Source: Pleomorphomonas carboxyditropha
GTDB taxonomy: Bacteria > Pseudomonadota > Alphaproteobacteria > Rhizobiales > Pleomorphomonadaceae
Assembly: GCF_002770725.1 (NCBI RefSeq)
Contig: NZ_NQVN01000001.1
Coordinates: 884,384-948,383 of the forward strand
Direction: 5' to 3'
DNA length: 64,000 bases
In this document: positions 15,931-24,227 of the stretch, piece by piece
Numbering within the stretch: position 1 is the first letter of the stretch
How the letters are laid out: each line of letters starts with the position of its first letter
Notes under the pieces: generated by a model
Database searches by the model: none
What the model saw: the letters and a program-made list of their open reading frames with translations, nothing else
Told to the model about the DNA's origin: nothing
Made by a program: the position numbers and the translations under genes

Positions 15931-17337
15931 TCAGACCTCGACGTACTCTATGCCGACGAGATCGCAATAGGCCTTCCACTTGGCGCGGGTGTCGCCGAGG
16001 TGCAGGACCTGATGGTGCGTGCCGCCGTTCTTCAGCCAGCCGTTGAGGCATTCCCTGACGCCGGTGGCCGGCTTGAAGAAGAAATAGGGCATCTCGACGG
16101 TGGGCAGCTCCTCGGTGTCGAGGATCTCGCCCTGCGACACGACGAGGCGGTACTTGTCGGCGCCGAGCGACACCAGGCTGACCAGCGTCGCCGGGCCGGG
16201 CTCGCCCTGGAACAGCACGGTCGGCGGGTTGTCGAGGCCGCCGATGCCGAGCGGACGGTCGATGAGGCGCGGCTTCTTGTCCTTGCGGGCGACCTTCCAG
16301 TTGCCTTCGCCCATGTGGCTCTGCAGAGCCGCATCGAGCTCGAAGTCCATGGCGTACATTTCGGTGAACTGCGGATCGGCCTGCAGCGCGCGGGCGGCGA
16401 CCATCAGCGAGGCGCAGTTGGTGTCGCCCTCGGCGGCGTAGCCGTAGCCGTCGGCCATCAGGTTGGAGGCGGCCATCATGTGGGTCTGCTTGAAGCGACC
16501 GTCGAGGCCGATCTCGTTGAAGTAGAGCGAGAAGGCGTCGTAGCCGCCGGCCTCCAGCACCTTGGTGATGGCCACCTGGATCTTGGCGGCCTCATCGAGC
16601 TGCGGCTCGGTCAGCTTCGGGTCGAGGTCGAAGTTGGCCTTGCAATAGGCGATGACGGCCTGGATCTCCTGGGTGTTGACCTTGTCCATCTCGGCGGCCA
16701 CCGAGCCCATGCCGATATGGTCGACCTGCGGGCCAAGGACGCGCATGAAGGTGTGCGGGTCGGTCAGGATGTCGCCCATGCCGGGCATGCGGCCGAACAC
16801 GGCCACCTTGGTCTTCTTCATGACGGCGACGGCGTGGGCGGCCGAGGCGAACACGTCGAAGGCCTTGACGAACTCTTCGTCCTTCCAGTCGCCCGACCAG
16901 ACCGAGAACTGCTTGCCGAGGTGGATCAGCGAGTTGGCCGTGTCCTGAACGCCGTGGACGCCCTGGTTGTAGGTGAGGTCGTCCATGTTCCACGCCTTGG
17001 TGACGCGCGGCTCCGGCTGGATGTTGGCCAGGAACAGCGGCGCCGACACGTCGCGGAAGGCGTTGACGAGGCGCAGGCCCGGACCGTAGGTCAGGTTGAC
17101 GATCATGATGCCGTCGACGTTTTCGGCGGCGAAGATCCTCAGCACGTCCTCGATGTCTTCACGGCAGCGGGCGGCCTTGGGGAAAAGCACGTCGGCGACG
17201 CTGGTCAGGCGGGCCGAAACCTCGCGGGCATAGCCTTCCTGCCGCTTGGTGATGTTCGGCAGCGTGTTGTCGTAGAGTTCCTGCATGATGCCGAGGAAAC
17301 CGATCTTCGGCTTCCTCGTGATGTCCTTGAGCGACAT
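15931..17337 (-). CDS. araA: L-arabinose isomerase
   Basis: A 468-residue enzyme interconverting L-arabinose and L-ribulose. Segments such as IGFLGIMQELYDNTLPNI near the N terminus, GRMPGMGDILTDPH in the middle and ELDAALQSHMGEGNWKVA near residue 345 fit the L-arabinose isomerase fold, with the HHQVLHLGD segment near the C terminus carrying a conserved metal-site His. A very good ribosome site (AGGAGGCAAGGCA) precedes the start. It is transcribed after araD and ends at a strong terminator. No ribulokinase gene (araB) is present beside it. Confidence 0.92.
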   Translation of the reverse strand: MSLKDITRKPKIGFLGIMQELYDNTLPNITKRQEGYAREVSARLTSVADVLFPKAARCREDIEDVLRIFAAENVDGIMIVNLTYGPGLRLVNAFRDVSAPLFLANIQPEPRVTKAWNMDDLTYNQGVHGVQDTANSLIHLGKQFSVWSGDWKDEEFVKAFDVFASAAHAVAVMKKTKVAVFGRMPGMGDILTDPHTFMRVLGPQVDHIGMGSVAAEMDKVNTQEIQAVIAYCKANFDLDPKLTEPQLDEAAKIQVAITKVLEAGGYDAFSLYFNEIGLDGRFKQTHMMAASNLMADGYGYAAEGDTNCASLMVAARALQADPQFTEMYAMDFELDAALQSHMGEGNWKVARKDKKPRLIDRPLGIGGLDNPPTVLFQGEPGPATLVSLVSLGADKYRLVVSQGEILDTEELPTVEMPYFFFKPATGVRECLNGWLKNGGTHHQVLHLGDTRAKWKAYCDLVGIEYVEV

Positions 17338-17403
17338 TGCCTTGCCTCCTGGAAAATTGTTGTCCTTGACTTGTCTTCGATGCCCGAGATCCGGAAGGGA
17401 CGA

Positions 17404-18105
17404 TCAGGCCTTCTTCTGGCCGTACCACGCACCGGGGCCGTGCTTGCGCTGGTAGTGGTATTCGGAGACGTATTCCTCGACCGGCGCCGCATTGGGGGCC
17501 AGCGTCACGGTGGTGGTGGCGATGCGGGCGATTTCTTCGAGGAACACGGCGTTGAGCACCGAGTCCGGGGCGTTCTTGCCCCAGGTGAACGGGCCGTGAC
17601 CGGCCACCAGCACCATCGGCTTGGCGAGCGGATTCTCGTTGCCGAGGCGGCGGACGATGGCCTCGCCGGTGTTGGCCTCGTAGTCGGCTGCCACTTCCTC
17701 GGCGGTCAGCGGCGCCGTCAGCGGCACGGCGCCATGGCAGTAGTCGGCGTGCGTGGTGCCGAAGCAGGGAATTTCCTTGCGCGCCTGCGCCCATGCGACG
17801 GCATAGGGCGAATGCGTGTGGGTGACGCCGCCGATGGTCGGGAAGGCGCGGTAGAGCACCAGATGCGTCTTGGTGTCGGTGGAGGGGTTGAGATCACCCT
17901 CGATCACCTTGCCGTCGGCGAGGCCCACCACCACCAGCTTGTCGGGGGTCAGCTTGTCGTAGGAGACGCCCGACGGCTTGATGACGATATAGCCCTTCTC
18001 GCGGTCGACGCCCGAGACGTTGCCCCAGGTGTGAACGACGATCTTGCGGCGGTCGAGTTCGAGATTGGCCTCGCAGACCTGTTCGCGGAGTTCCTTGAGT
18101 TTCAT
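17404..18105 (-). CDS. araD: L-ribulose-5-phosphate 4-epimerase
   Basis: A 233-residue class II aldolase-fold enzyme converting L-ribulose 5-phosphate to D-xylulose 5-phosphate. The zinc ligands are visible in VTHTHSPYA (the His-x-His pair) and in VAGHGPFTWG (third His); THADYCHG and the C-terminal KHGPGAWYGQ are typical of AraD. The start follows GAAGGCAG. It is first in the araD-araA unit, 66 bases upstream of araA, and is divergent from araC. Confidence 0.94.
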   Translation of the reverse strand: MKLKELREQVCEANLELDRRKIVVHTWGNVSGVDREKGYIVIKPSGVSYDKLTPDKLVVVGLADGKVIEGDLNPSTDTKTHLVLYRAFPTIGGVTHTHSPYAVAWAQARKEIPCFGTTHADYCHGAVPLTAPLTAEEVAADYEANTGEAIVRRLGNENPLAKPMVLVAGHGPFTWGKNAPDSVLNAVFLEEIARIATTTVTLAPNAAPVEEYVSEYHYQRKHGPGAWYGQKKA

Positions 18106-18610
18106 TGTCGGCTGCCTTCAGCATGAATCGGAACGCTGGCCGCGAGTCGAGCCGCGGCCAACAGCGCTAGATAACGCAACGACGGGCGCCGGTCTCGCAT
18201 AAGCGGCGAGTCGCAGGCGACTTCGTAGGTTTCCAGATGAATGCGGCTGTCTCGGGATCGAGACCGATCGCATGCGTGTCGCCTTGGCCATCCGCCCCCT
18301 CCCAGGGACCACCGTCTCATTGGACGTATCCGTCAAGGCGCGCCGCCGTCCGGATCGTTGTTTTGTTTGCGTTCGGTCTCGTCGCATCGCCCGAAATTCG
18401 GGAAACACGCCCCTCGGCGCGTCACGAAGAAGTCACGTGGTTTCGCTTAAGCGTTAGCCGCGATGCGGACGAATTTCGCACATCGTGCGAAACCTCCAGC
18501 CTCTTCCTCCTTATCGGCGACCGAATTCAAGCCGCTGTTATTGCTCATTTTGATTGGGAGGATTATAGTACGCCCTATCCACTTCCCAAAGGGCTAATCC
18601 AGCTTTTTAC
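18106..18610. promoter_or_regulatory. araD/araC divergent control region (505 bases, no gene)
   Basis: The region contains no convincing coding sequence. It holds a perfect palindrome CGCTTAAGCG (18444-18453), a strong dyad TTTCGCAC-ATC-GTGCGAAA (18474-18492) and the araC promoter. I could not identify classical AraC direct-repeat half-sites (TAGC...TCCATA) with confidence. The length is comparable with the E. coli ara control region, where AraC acts by DNA looping, so looping here is conceivable. Confidence 0.6.
18541..18569 (+). promoter_or_regulatory. Predicted araC promoter
   Basis: TTGCTC (18541-18546) and TATAGT (18564-18569) are separated by exactly 17 bases, the ideal sigma-70 spacing. 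Transcription would begin near 18576, about 35 bases before the araC start codon. Confidence 0.65.
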
Positions 18611-19567
18611 ATGGACGATACTGCCGCTCCCCTTTCCGCTCCGGCCCAAGTCGAAAGCGTCATCCGCCGTTTGTCTCTGTTGCAGACCGAAGGTGAGACG
18701 ACGGCCGATCCGTTTGTCGCGCCGCTGTTCCCCGGGTTTCATTTCGATACGCGGCTGGTCGCCGGCATCACGCCGATCGAACGCGGCGGACCGCTCGATT
18801 TCCGCATCGAGCGGCCGGACGGCATGCGCGGCTGGATCATCAATCTGACCGTCAAGGGAAGCGGCGAGGTTTTCGACGGCGAGAACCGTTTCACGGTGGA
18901 GCCGGGTGATCTTGTGCTGTTCCCGCCGGGGGCGATCCACGACTACGGACGCGCGCCGGGAGCATCGGAGTGGTGGCACCGCTGGATCTACTTCCAGCCG
19001 CGCGCCTTCTGGAGCGGCTGGTTGTCCTGGCGCGGCGCGCGCGGCGCGTTCTTCGTGCAGCGGGTCGAGGACAAGTCGCTGGTGGCGACGCTGGAGACGC
19101 TGTTCGGCGAGGTGGCGAGCTGGTCGGCCAACACCGATCTCTTGTCCATGGAACTGGCGATGAATCTCCTCGAGCGGGTCATCCTGCTCTGCGCCAAGAA
19201 CGACCGGGCGACGGCGCCGCCGGGGCACTTCGACCAGCGTCTGCTGATGGCCTGCAAGTTCGTCACCGACAACCTGCACCGGCCGCTTTCCGTGGCGGAA
19301 ATCGCCCAGGCGGTGTGCCTGTCGCCGTCGCGTCTCGCCCACCTGTTCACCCAGACGCTGGGACGGTCGATCCTGAAGTGGCGCGAGGAGCAGGTGATCC
19401 AGTTCGCCTGCCATCTGCTCTTGGTGACGCCGAGCCCGGTGAAGCAGATCGCCGCCCAGGTCGGCTATGAAGACCCGCTCTATTTCAGCCGGGTGTTCCG
19501 CCGCTATACCGGTTGCAGCCCGAAGGCCTTCCGGGCCGAGCACGGCCGCACGCAAGGGCTGTCGTAA
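18611..19567 (+). CDS. araC: AraC-family regulator closely resembling enterobacterial arabinose AraC
   Basis: A 318-residue regulator. From memory of E. coli AraC the similarity is unusually direct across both domains: LVAGITPIERGGPLDF, GDLVLFPPGAIHDYGR, WIYFQPRAFW in the arabinose-binding cupin and VCLSPSRLAHLFTQTLG and EDPLYFSRVFRRYTGCSP in the two helix-turn-helix motifs. It carries about 35 extra N-terminal residues before PLFPGFHFD. It is divergent from araD-araA and should activate them with L-arabinose. No clear ribosome site precedes ATG 18611, so the start (or leaderless-like translation) is less certain. Expected action: dimer binding direct repeats near the ara promoter. Confidence 0.9.
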   Translation: MDDTAAPLSAPAQVESVIRRLSLLQTEGETTADPFVAPLFPGFHFDTRLVAGITPIERGGPLDFRIERPDGMRGWIINLTVKGSGEVFDGENRFTVEPGDLVLFPPGAIHDYGRAPGASEWWHRWIYFQPRAFWSGWLSWRGARGAFFVQRVEDKSLVATLETLFGEVASWSANTDLLSMELAMNLLERVILLCAKNDRATAPPGHFDQRLLMACKFVTDNLHRPLSVAEIAQAVCLSPSRLAHLFTQTLGRSILKWREEQVIQFACHLLLVTPSPVKQIAAQVGYEDPLYFSRVFRRYTGCSPKAFRAEHGRTQGLS

Positions 19568-19658
19568 GCGAATTTCGCTCTGCCGTGGGGCCGTCTCCGC
19601 TCTCGCCACGGAAGCGGAATTCCGCCTTCATACGCAAAGGCGCGCAAGCATCCGGTGC

Positions 19659-19687
19659 TTGCCGGGTTGTTTTATGCTGTCTATAAG
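19659..19687 (+). promoter_or_regulatory. Predicted galK-galT promoter
   Basis: TTGCCG (19659-19664) and TATAAG (19682-19687) are spaced by 17 bases. Transcription would start near 19694, leaving a leader of about 110 bases before galK. Confidence 0.6.
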
Positions 19688-19804
19688 AGGGTGTCGCCTC
19701 GTTGCATGAGCCCGAAGCGGCGCGATCGTACCAGCGCATTCATCCATGCCGGCAACCGTTTCGGAGGGGGTGCTGGCCACGACCCTCGGGAGGCGGAAGC
19801 CAAC

Positions 19805-20962
19805 ATGTTCAGCGTCGACGAGCTCAAGGCGGGATTCAAGGATATCTACGGCAGCGAGCCGTTTCTCATCAGGGCGCCGGGGCGCGTCAACCTGATCGGC
19901 GAACACACCGACTACAACGACGGCTTCATCATGCCGGCGGCGCTCGAATACGAAACCCGGGCCGCCGTGGCGCCGCGCGCAGACAGAATCCTCCGTGTCC
20001 ACTCGGCCAAGATCGGCGAGACGCGCGAGTTCGATCTGGACAATCCTGCTCCCCAGCCGAAGCGCGACTGGACCGATTACGTGTTCGGCGTGGCGGTGGC
20101 GCTGGCCGGCGCCGGCAAGCGGCTGAAGGGCGCCGACATCCTGATCGCCTCGTCGGTGCCCGTCGGCTCCGGCCTGTCGTCGTCGGCGGCGCTCGAGGTG
20201 TCGATCGGCTACAGCCTGCTCACCGTCGCCGGGTTGCCGATCGACAAGGTCGAACTGGCCAAGCTCTGCCAGAAGGCCGAGAACGAATTCGTCGGCATGC
20301 GCTGCGGCATCATGGACCAGTTCATTTCCTGCAACGGCCAGCACGACCACGCGCTGATGATCGATTGCCGCAGCCTCGAAAAGCGGCCGGTGCCGATCGA
20401 CCCGCGCGCCCGCATCGTCGTCGCCAACTCGATGGTGCATCACGAACTGGCGTCCGGCGAATACAACAAGCGGCGCGCCTCCTGCGAAGAGGCGGTTCGC
20501 CTGCTCTCGCCGGTGCTCGGCCCGATCAAGGCGCTGCGCGACGTGACGCCCGCCGCCCTCGAAGCCAACAAGGCGTTGCTTTCCGACGTCACCTATCGCC
20601 GCGCCCGCCACATCGTCAGCGAGAACGAGCGGGTGGTCGAGGCGGCCGACGCGCTGGCGGCCGGCGATCTTGGCCGCTTCGGCGCGCTGATGAACCAGTC
20701 GCACACCTCGATGCGCGACGACTACGAGATCTCCTGCGAAGAGGTCGACGTGCTGGTGGACATCGCCCAGAAGCAGCCGGGCGTGTTCGGCTCGCGGATG
20801 ACCGGCGGCGGCTTCGGCGGCTGCACGGTCAGCCTGGTCGAGGCCGGCGCGGCGGATATCTTCATGGAAAACGTGAAGGCGGCCTACGAGAAGGCCACCG
20901 GTCTCAAGTCGACTATTTTCGCCTGTTCGCCGCAGCAGGGCGTCGGTCCGCTCACGGACTGA
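19805..20962 (+). CDS. galK: Galactokinase
   Basis: A 385-residue GHMP kinase phosphorylating galactose to galactose 1-phosphate in the Leloir pathway. The galactokinase signature GRVNLIGEHTDYNDGF (residues about 25-40) and the ATP-binding PVGSGLSSSAALE motif are intact, as is the C-terminal GSRMTGGGFGGC. The start at 19805 is chosen by homology; an upstream in-frame start (19655) lies before the predicted promoter. galT follows after 111 bases. Confidence 0.96.
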   Translation: MFSVDELKAGFKDIYGSEPFLIRAPGRVNLIGEHTDYNDGFIMPAALEYETRAAVAPRADRILRVHSAKIGETREFDLDNPAPQPKRDWTDYVFGVAVALAGAGKRLKGADILIASSVPVGSGLSSSAALEVSIGYSLLTVAGLPIDKVELAKLCQKAENEFVGMRCGIMDQFISCNGQHDHALMIDCRSLEKRPVPIDPRARIVVANSMVHHELASGEYNKRRASCEEAVRLLSPVLGPIKALRDVTPAALEANKALLSDVTYRRARHIVSENERVVEAADALAAGDLGRFGALMNQSHTSMRDDYEISCEEVDVLVDIAQKQPGVFGSRMTGGGFGGCTVSLVEAGAADIFMENVKAAYEKATGLKSTIFACSPQQGVGPLTD

Positions 20963-21073
20963 GTGAACAAGGGCGGGGCGGATATCCGGCATGGCCGCTC
21001 CGCCCCCAATTCCCGGAACGCCCCGGCGTTCCGACCGGTCGCCGACCGGCCCATCGGCCAGGACGGAACAGTC

Positions 21074-22114
21074 ATGAACACATTCGCCGATCATCCCCAC
21101 CGCCGGTTCAACCCGCTTACGGGCGAATGGGTGCTGGTGTCGCCGCACCGGGCCAAGCGCCCCTGGCAGGGGCAGGTGGAGAAGCTGCCGCCCGTCGCCG
21201 GCGTCGCCCACGATCCCAAGTGCAACCTCTGTACCGGCAACCTGCGCATGAACGGCGAGCGCAACCCGGACTACAAGCACACCTTCGTCTTCGACAACGA
21301 CTTCGCGGCGCTGACGCCCGACGCGCCTTCCGATTATCGCGACGACGACGGGCTGATGATCGCCGAGGGCGAGTCCGGCCTCTGCCGGGTGCTGTGCTTC
21401 TCGCCGCGCCACGACCAGACGCTGTCGCGCATGTCGGTCGAGGAGATCACCTACGTCGTCGACGCCTGGATCGAGCAGTTCATCGACCTCGGCTCGAAGC
21501 CGGATATCGGTTCGGTGCTGATCTTCGAGAACCGCGGCGAGGTGATGGGCTGCTCGCAGCCGCATCCGCACGGCCAGATCTGGTCGAGCCGGCACATGCC
21601 GAACGAGACCGCCAAGGAGACCGACCGCCAGCTCGCCTATTTCAAGGAAAAGGGCAGGGCGATGCTGCTCGACTACGTCGGGAAGGAGCTGAAGCTCGGC
21701 GAGCGCATCATCCATCAGAATGATCACTTCGTGGTGCTGGTGCCCTATTGGGCGATCTGGCCGTTCGAGACCATGGTGCTGCCCAAGCGGCGCATCGGCG
21801 GCTTCGACGAGTTCACCGACGACGAGCGCGGCTCGCTGGCCGATGCGCTGTCCAATATCGCCATCCGCTACGACAACCTGTTCGAGACGTCCTTCCCCTA
21901 TTCGATGGGCTTCCACCAGAAGCCGACCGACGGCGAGGCGCACGAGGAGTGGATGTTCCACGCCCACTTCTATCCGCCGCTGCTGCGCTCGGCGACGGTG
22001 AAGAAATTCATGGTCGGCTTCGAGATGCTCGGCTCGCCGCAGCGCGACCTGACGCCGGAGACGGCCGCCCAGCGGCTGCGCGACCTGCCGACCGTGCATT
22101 ATCTCGACCGCTGA
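21074..22114 (+). CDS. galT: Galactose-1-phosphate uridylyltransferase
   Basis: A 346-residue enzyme exchanging UMP between UDP-glucose and galactose 1-phosphate. The active-site His triad motif [11 protein letters not shown] (near residue 164) and a Cys pair in CNLCTGN (zinc site) are visible. A GTG start at 20963, directly after the galK stop, is in frame, but ATG 21074 gives the normal N terminus. No galE or galM is in the window, so epimerisation must be supplied elsewhere. Confidence 0.96.
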   Translation: MNTFADHPHRRFNPLTGEWVLVSPHRAKRPWQGQVEKLPPVAGVAHDPKCNLCTGNLRMNGERNPDYKHTFVFDNDFAALTPDAPSDYRDDDGLMIAEGESGLCRVLCFSPRHDQTLSRMSVEEITYVVDAWIEQFIDLGSKPDIGSVLIFENRGEVMGCSQPHPHGQIWSSRHMPNETAKETDRQLAYFKEKGRAMLLDYVGKELKLGERIIHQNDHFVVLVPYWAIWPFETMVLPKRRIGGFDEFTDDERGSLADALSNIAIRYDNLFETSFPYSMGFHQKPTDGEAHEEWMFHAHFYPPLLRSATVKKFMVGFEMLGSPQRDLTPETAAQRLRDLPTVHYLDR

Positions 22115-22132
22115 GCGGTCTTGATTGCAAAT

Positions 22133-22170
22133 GAAACCGCCGCCGGAGCGATCCGGCGGCGGTTTCGCTT
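22133..22170 (+). terminator. Strong terminator after galT, possibly bidirectional
   Basis: A perfect 14-base stem, GAAACCGCCGCCGG (22133-22146) and its complement (22153-22166), encloses AGCGAT and is followed by GCTTTT. The converging yjfF gene ends at 22192, so the hairpin can serve both strands. Confidence 0.88.
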
Positions 22171-22191
22171 TTCAGGCGGGAGCAACGACGG

Positions 22192-23196
22192 TCAGGCGTT
22201 GCTCGGCTGGGCGGCCGAAGCGTGGCGCATGTTGCGGGCGCTGCGCTCGGACATCCACATCAGGCCGCGCTGCAAGGCGATGAAGCCGAACAGCAGAAGG
22301 CCGATGACGATCTTCGTCCACCAGCTCGACAGCGTGCCGTCGAACACGATGTAGGTCTGGATCAGGCCCTGGATGCAGATGCCGAGGAAGGTGCCGGCGA
22401 CGAAGCCGTAGCCGCCGGTGAGCAGCGTGCCGCCAATCACCACGGCGGCGATGGCGTCGAGCTCGACGCCGACGGCCGCCAGCGAGTAGCCGGCCGAGGT
22501 GTAGAGCGAGAAGACGATGCCGGAAAGGCCGGCCAGGAAGCCCGACAGGGCATAGATGCCGATCGTCGTCTTGGCCACCGGCACGCCCATCAGCTGCGCC
22601 GAGGTGAGGTTGCCGCCGAGAGCGTAGACGTAGGTGCCGAAGCGGGTGCGCTGGGCAAGGATGATGCCGACGGCGAACACCACCAGCATGACGATGGCGA
22701 TCAGCGTCAGCCGGCCGCCGCCGGGCATCACGAAGTAGATGTCCTGCAGCGTCGAGTAGAACGGATGGGTGATCGGCACCGAATCCGTGGTCAAGAGGTA
22801 GGAGATGCCGCGGGCGAGGAACATGCCGGCCAGCGTGACGATGAAGGGCGGCATGTCCAGGAAGAAGATGACGCCGCCCATCGCCGCACCGAAGGCCGTC
22901 GTCAGCGCCAGCACCATGACGAAGGCGACCAGCGGATGGATGGAGGTATCCCTCAGGATCACCGACAGGAACACGCCGGTGAAGGCGATGACCGAGCCGA
23001 CCGACAGGTCGATGCCGCCCGACAGGATGACGAAGGTCATGCCGACCGCCGTGATGCCGAGGAAGGCGTTGTCGGTGAGCAGGTTGCCGGCGACGCGCGT
23101 CGACAGCATGTTCGGGAACACCGAGATGCAGATGATGTAGGCCAGCACGAAGACCACGAAGGTGGCCATCAGCGGCAGGTACTTGGAGTTTTTCAT
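22192..23196 (-). CDS. yjfF: Galactofuranose-type ABC transporter permease YjfF
   Basis: A 334-residue CUT2 permease. It closely follows E. coli YjfF as I remember it: NLLTDNAFLGITAVGMTFV, LSGGIDLSVGSVIAFTGVF, GVELDAIAAVVIGGTLL and FDGTLSSWWTKI. It pairs with YtfT to form the membrane channel. Its start overlaps the ytfT stop by four bases (ATGA). It is the last gene of the ytfQ-ytfR-ytfT-yjfF operon. Confidence 0.93.
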   Translation of the reverse strand: MKNSKYLPLMATFVVFVLAYIICISVFPNMLSTRVAGNLLTDNAFLGITAVGMTFVILSGGIDLSVGSVIAFTGVFLSVILRDTSIHPLVAFVMVLALTTAFGAAMGGVIFFLDMPPFIVTLAGMFLARGISYLLTTDSVPITHPFYSTLQDIYFVMPGGGRLTLIAIVMLVVFAVGIILAQRTRFGTYVYALGGNLTSAQLMGVPVAKTTIGIYALSGFLAGLSGIVFSLYTSAGYSLAAVGVELDAIAAVVIGGTLLTGGYGFVAGTFLGICIQGLIQTYIVFDGTLSSWWTKIVIGLLLFGFIALQRGLMWMSERSARNMRHASAAQPSNA

Positions 23197-24227
23197 CGCG
23201 CCGCGTGCTCCCTGCTTTCGGTCTTGACGGCCACGGTCTGCCGGTTGGCCCGGAAGTTGGCCATGGCTGTCTGGCTGGCCGGCGACTGGACGATCAGGAT
23301 GATCAGGATGATCGCCGCCTTGATGATGAGGTTGAATTCCGGCGGGAAGCCCGCGAGAAGAATGCCCGTATTGAGCGACTGGATGATCATGGCGCCCATC
23401 AGCGAGCCGACGAGCGAGAAGCGGCCGCCGAGCAGCGACGTGCCGCCGATGACCACCGCCAGGATGGCGTCCATTTCCAGCCAGAGGCCGGCGTTGTTGG
23501 CGTCGGCGCCCTTGATGTCGGCGGCGGCGATGACGCCGGCGACGGCCGCGCAGAGCCCCGACACCGCGTAGACGGCGAGCAGGATGACGCGGGAGTTGAC
23601 GCCCGACAGCGTGGAGGCGCGCCGGTTGATGCCGATCGCCTCGATCAGCAGGCCGAGCGCCGAGCGCCGCACCACCAGGATGGCCAGGATGGCGATGACG
23701 ATCCAGATGATCACCGGCATCGGCAGGCTGAGGAACGAGCCGGAGCCGACGAAGATCAGCTCGGGCTTGTCGTTGAACGTCAGGATGACGCCCTCGGTGA
23801 TGAGCTGGGCGATGCCGCGGCCGGCCACCATCAGGATCAGCGTGGCGATGATCGGCTGGATGTCGAGCAGGGCGACCAGGGCGCCGTTCCACAGGCCGCA
23901 GACGAGGCCGACGAACAGCGCGCCGGCCAGCGTCGCGGGCAACGAGTAGCCGGAGGTGATCAGCGAGGCGGCGACGGCGCCGACGATGGCCATCACGGCG
24001 CCGACGGAGAGGTCGATGCCCTTGGTGGCGATCACCAGCGTCATGCCGATGGCCAGCAAGGTCACCGGCGCGCCGCGGTTGAGCACGTCGATCAACGAAC
24101 CGTAGAGACGGTCGTTCTGGATCTCGATCGAGAAGAAGCCCGGCGAAATGACCGCGTTGAGCGCCAGGATGACCGCCAGGACGATCAATTGGGGCGTCCG
24201 CTCACGGACGATGGTTGGAACGGCCAT
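23193..24227 (-). CDS. ytfT: Galactofuranose-type ABC transporter permease YtfT
   Basis: A 344-residue CUT2 permease with the loop IATKGIDLSVGAVMAI and VVIGGTSLLGGRFS segments typical of YtfT/RbsC. It partners with YjfF. The start overlaps the ytfR stop by one base (TAATG). The 30-residue C-terminal tail (NRQTVAVKTESREHAAR) is polar and cytoplasmic. Confidence 0.92.
   Translation of the reverse strand: MAVPTIVRERTPQLIVLAVILALNAVISPGFFSIEIQNDRLYGSLIDVLNRGAPVTLLAIGMTLVIATKGIDLSVGAVMAIVGAVAASLITSGYSLPATLAGALFVGLVCGLWNGALVALLDIQPIIATLILMVAGRGIAQLITEGVILTFNDKPELIFVGSGSFLSLPMPVIIWIVIAILAILVVRRSALGLLIEAIGINRRASTLSGVNSRVILLAVYAVSGLCAAVAGVIAAADIKGADANNAGLWLEMDAILAVVIGGTSLLGGRFSLVGSLMGAMIIQSLNTGILLAGFPPEFNLIIKAAIILIILIVQSPASQTAMANFRANRQTVAVKTESREHAAR

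Noticed and set aside
18106..18610. Classical AraC araI/araO half-sites.
   Set aside because: No convincing TAGC-N7-TCCATA type direct repeats could be read by eye.
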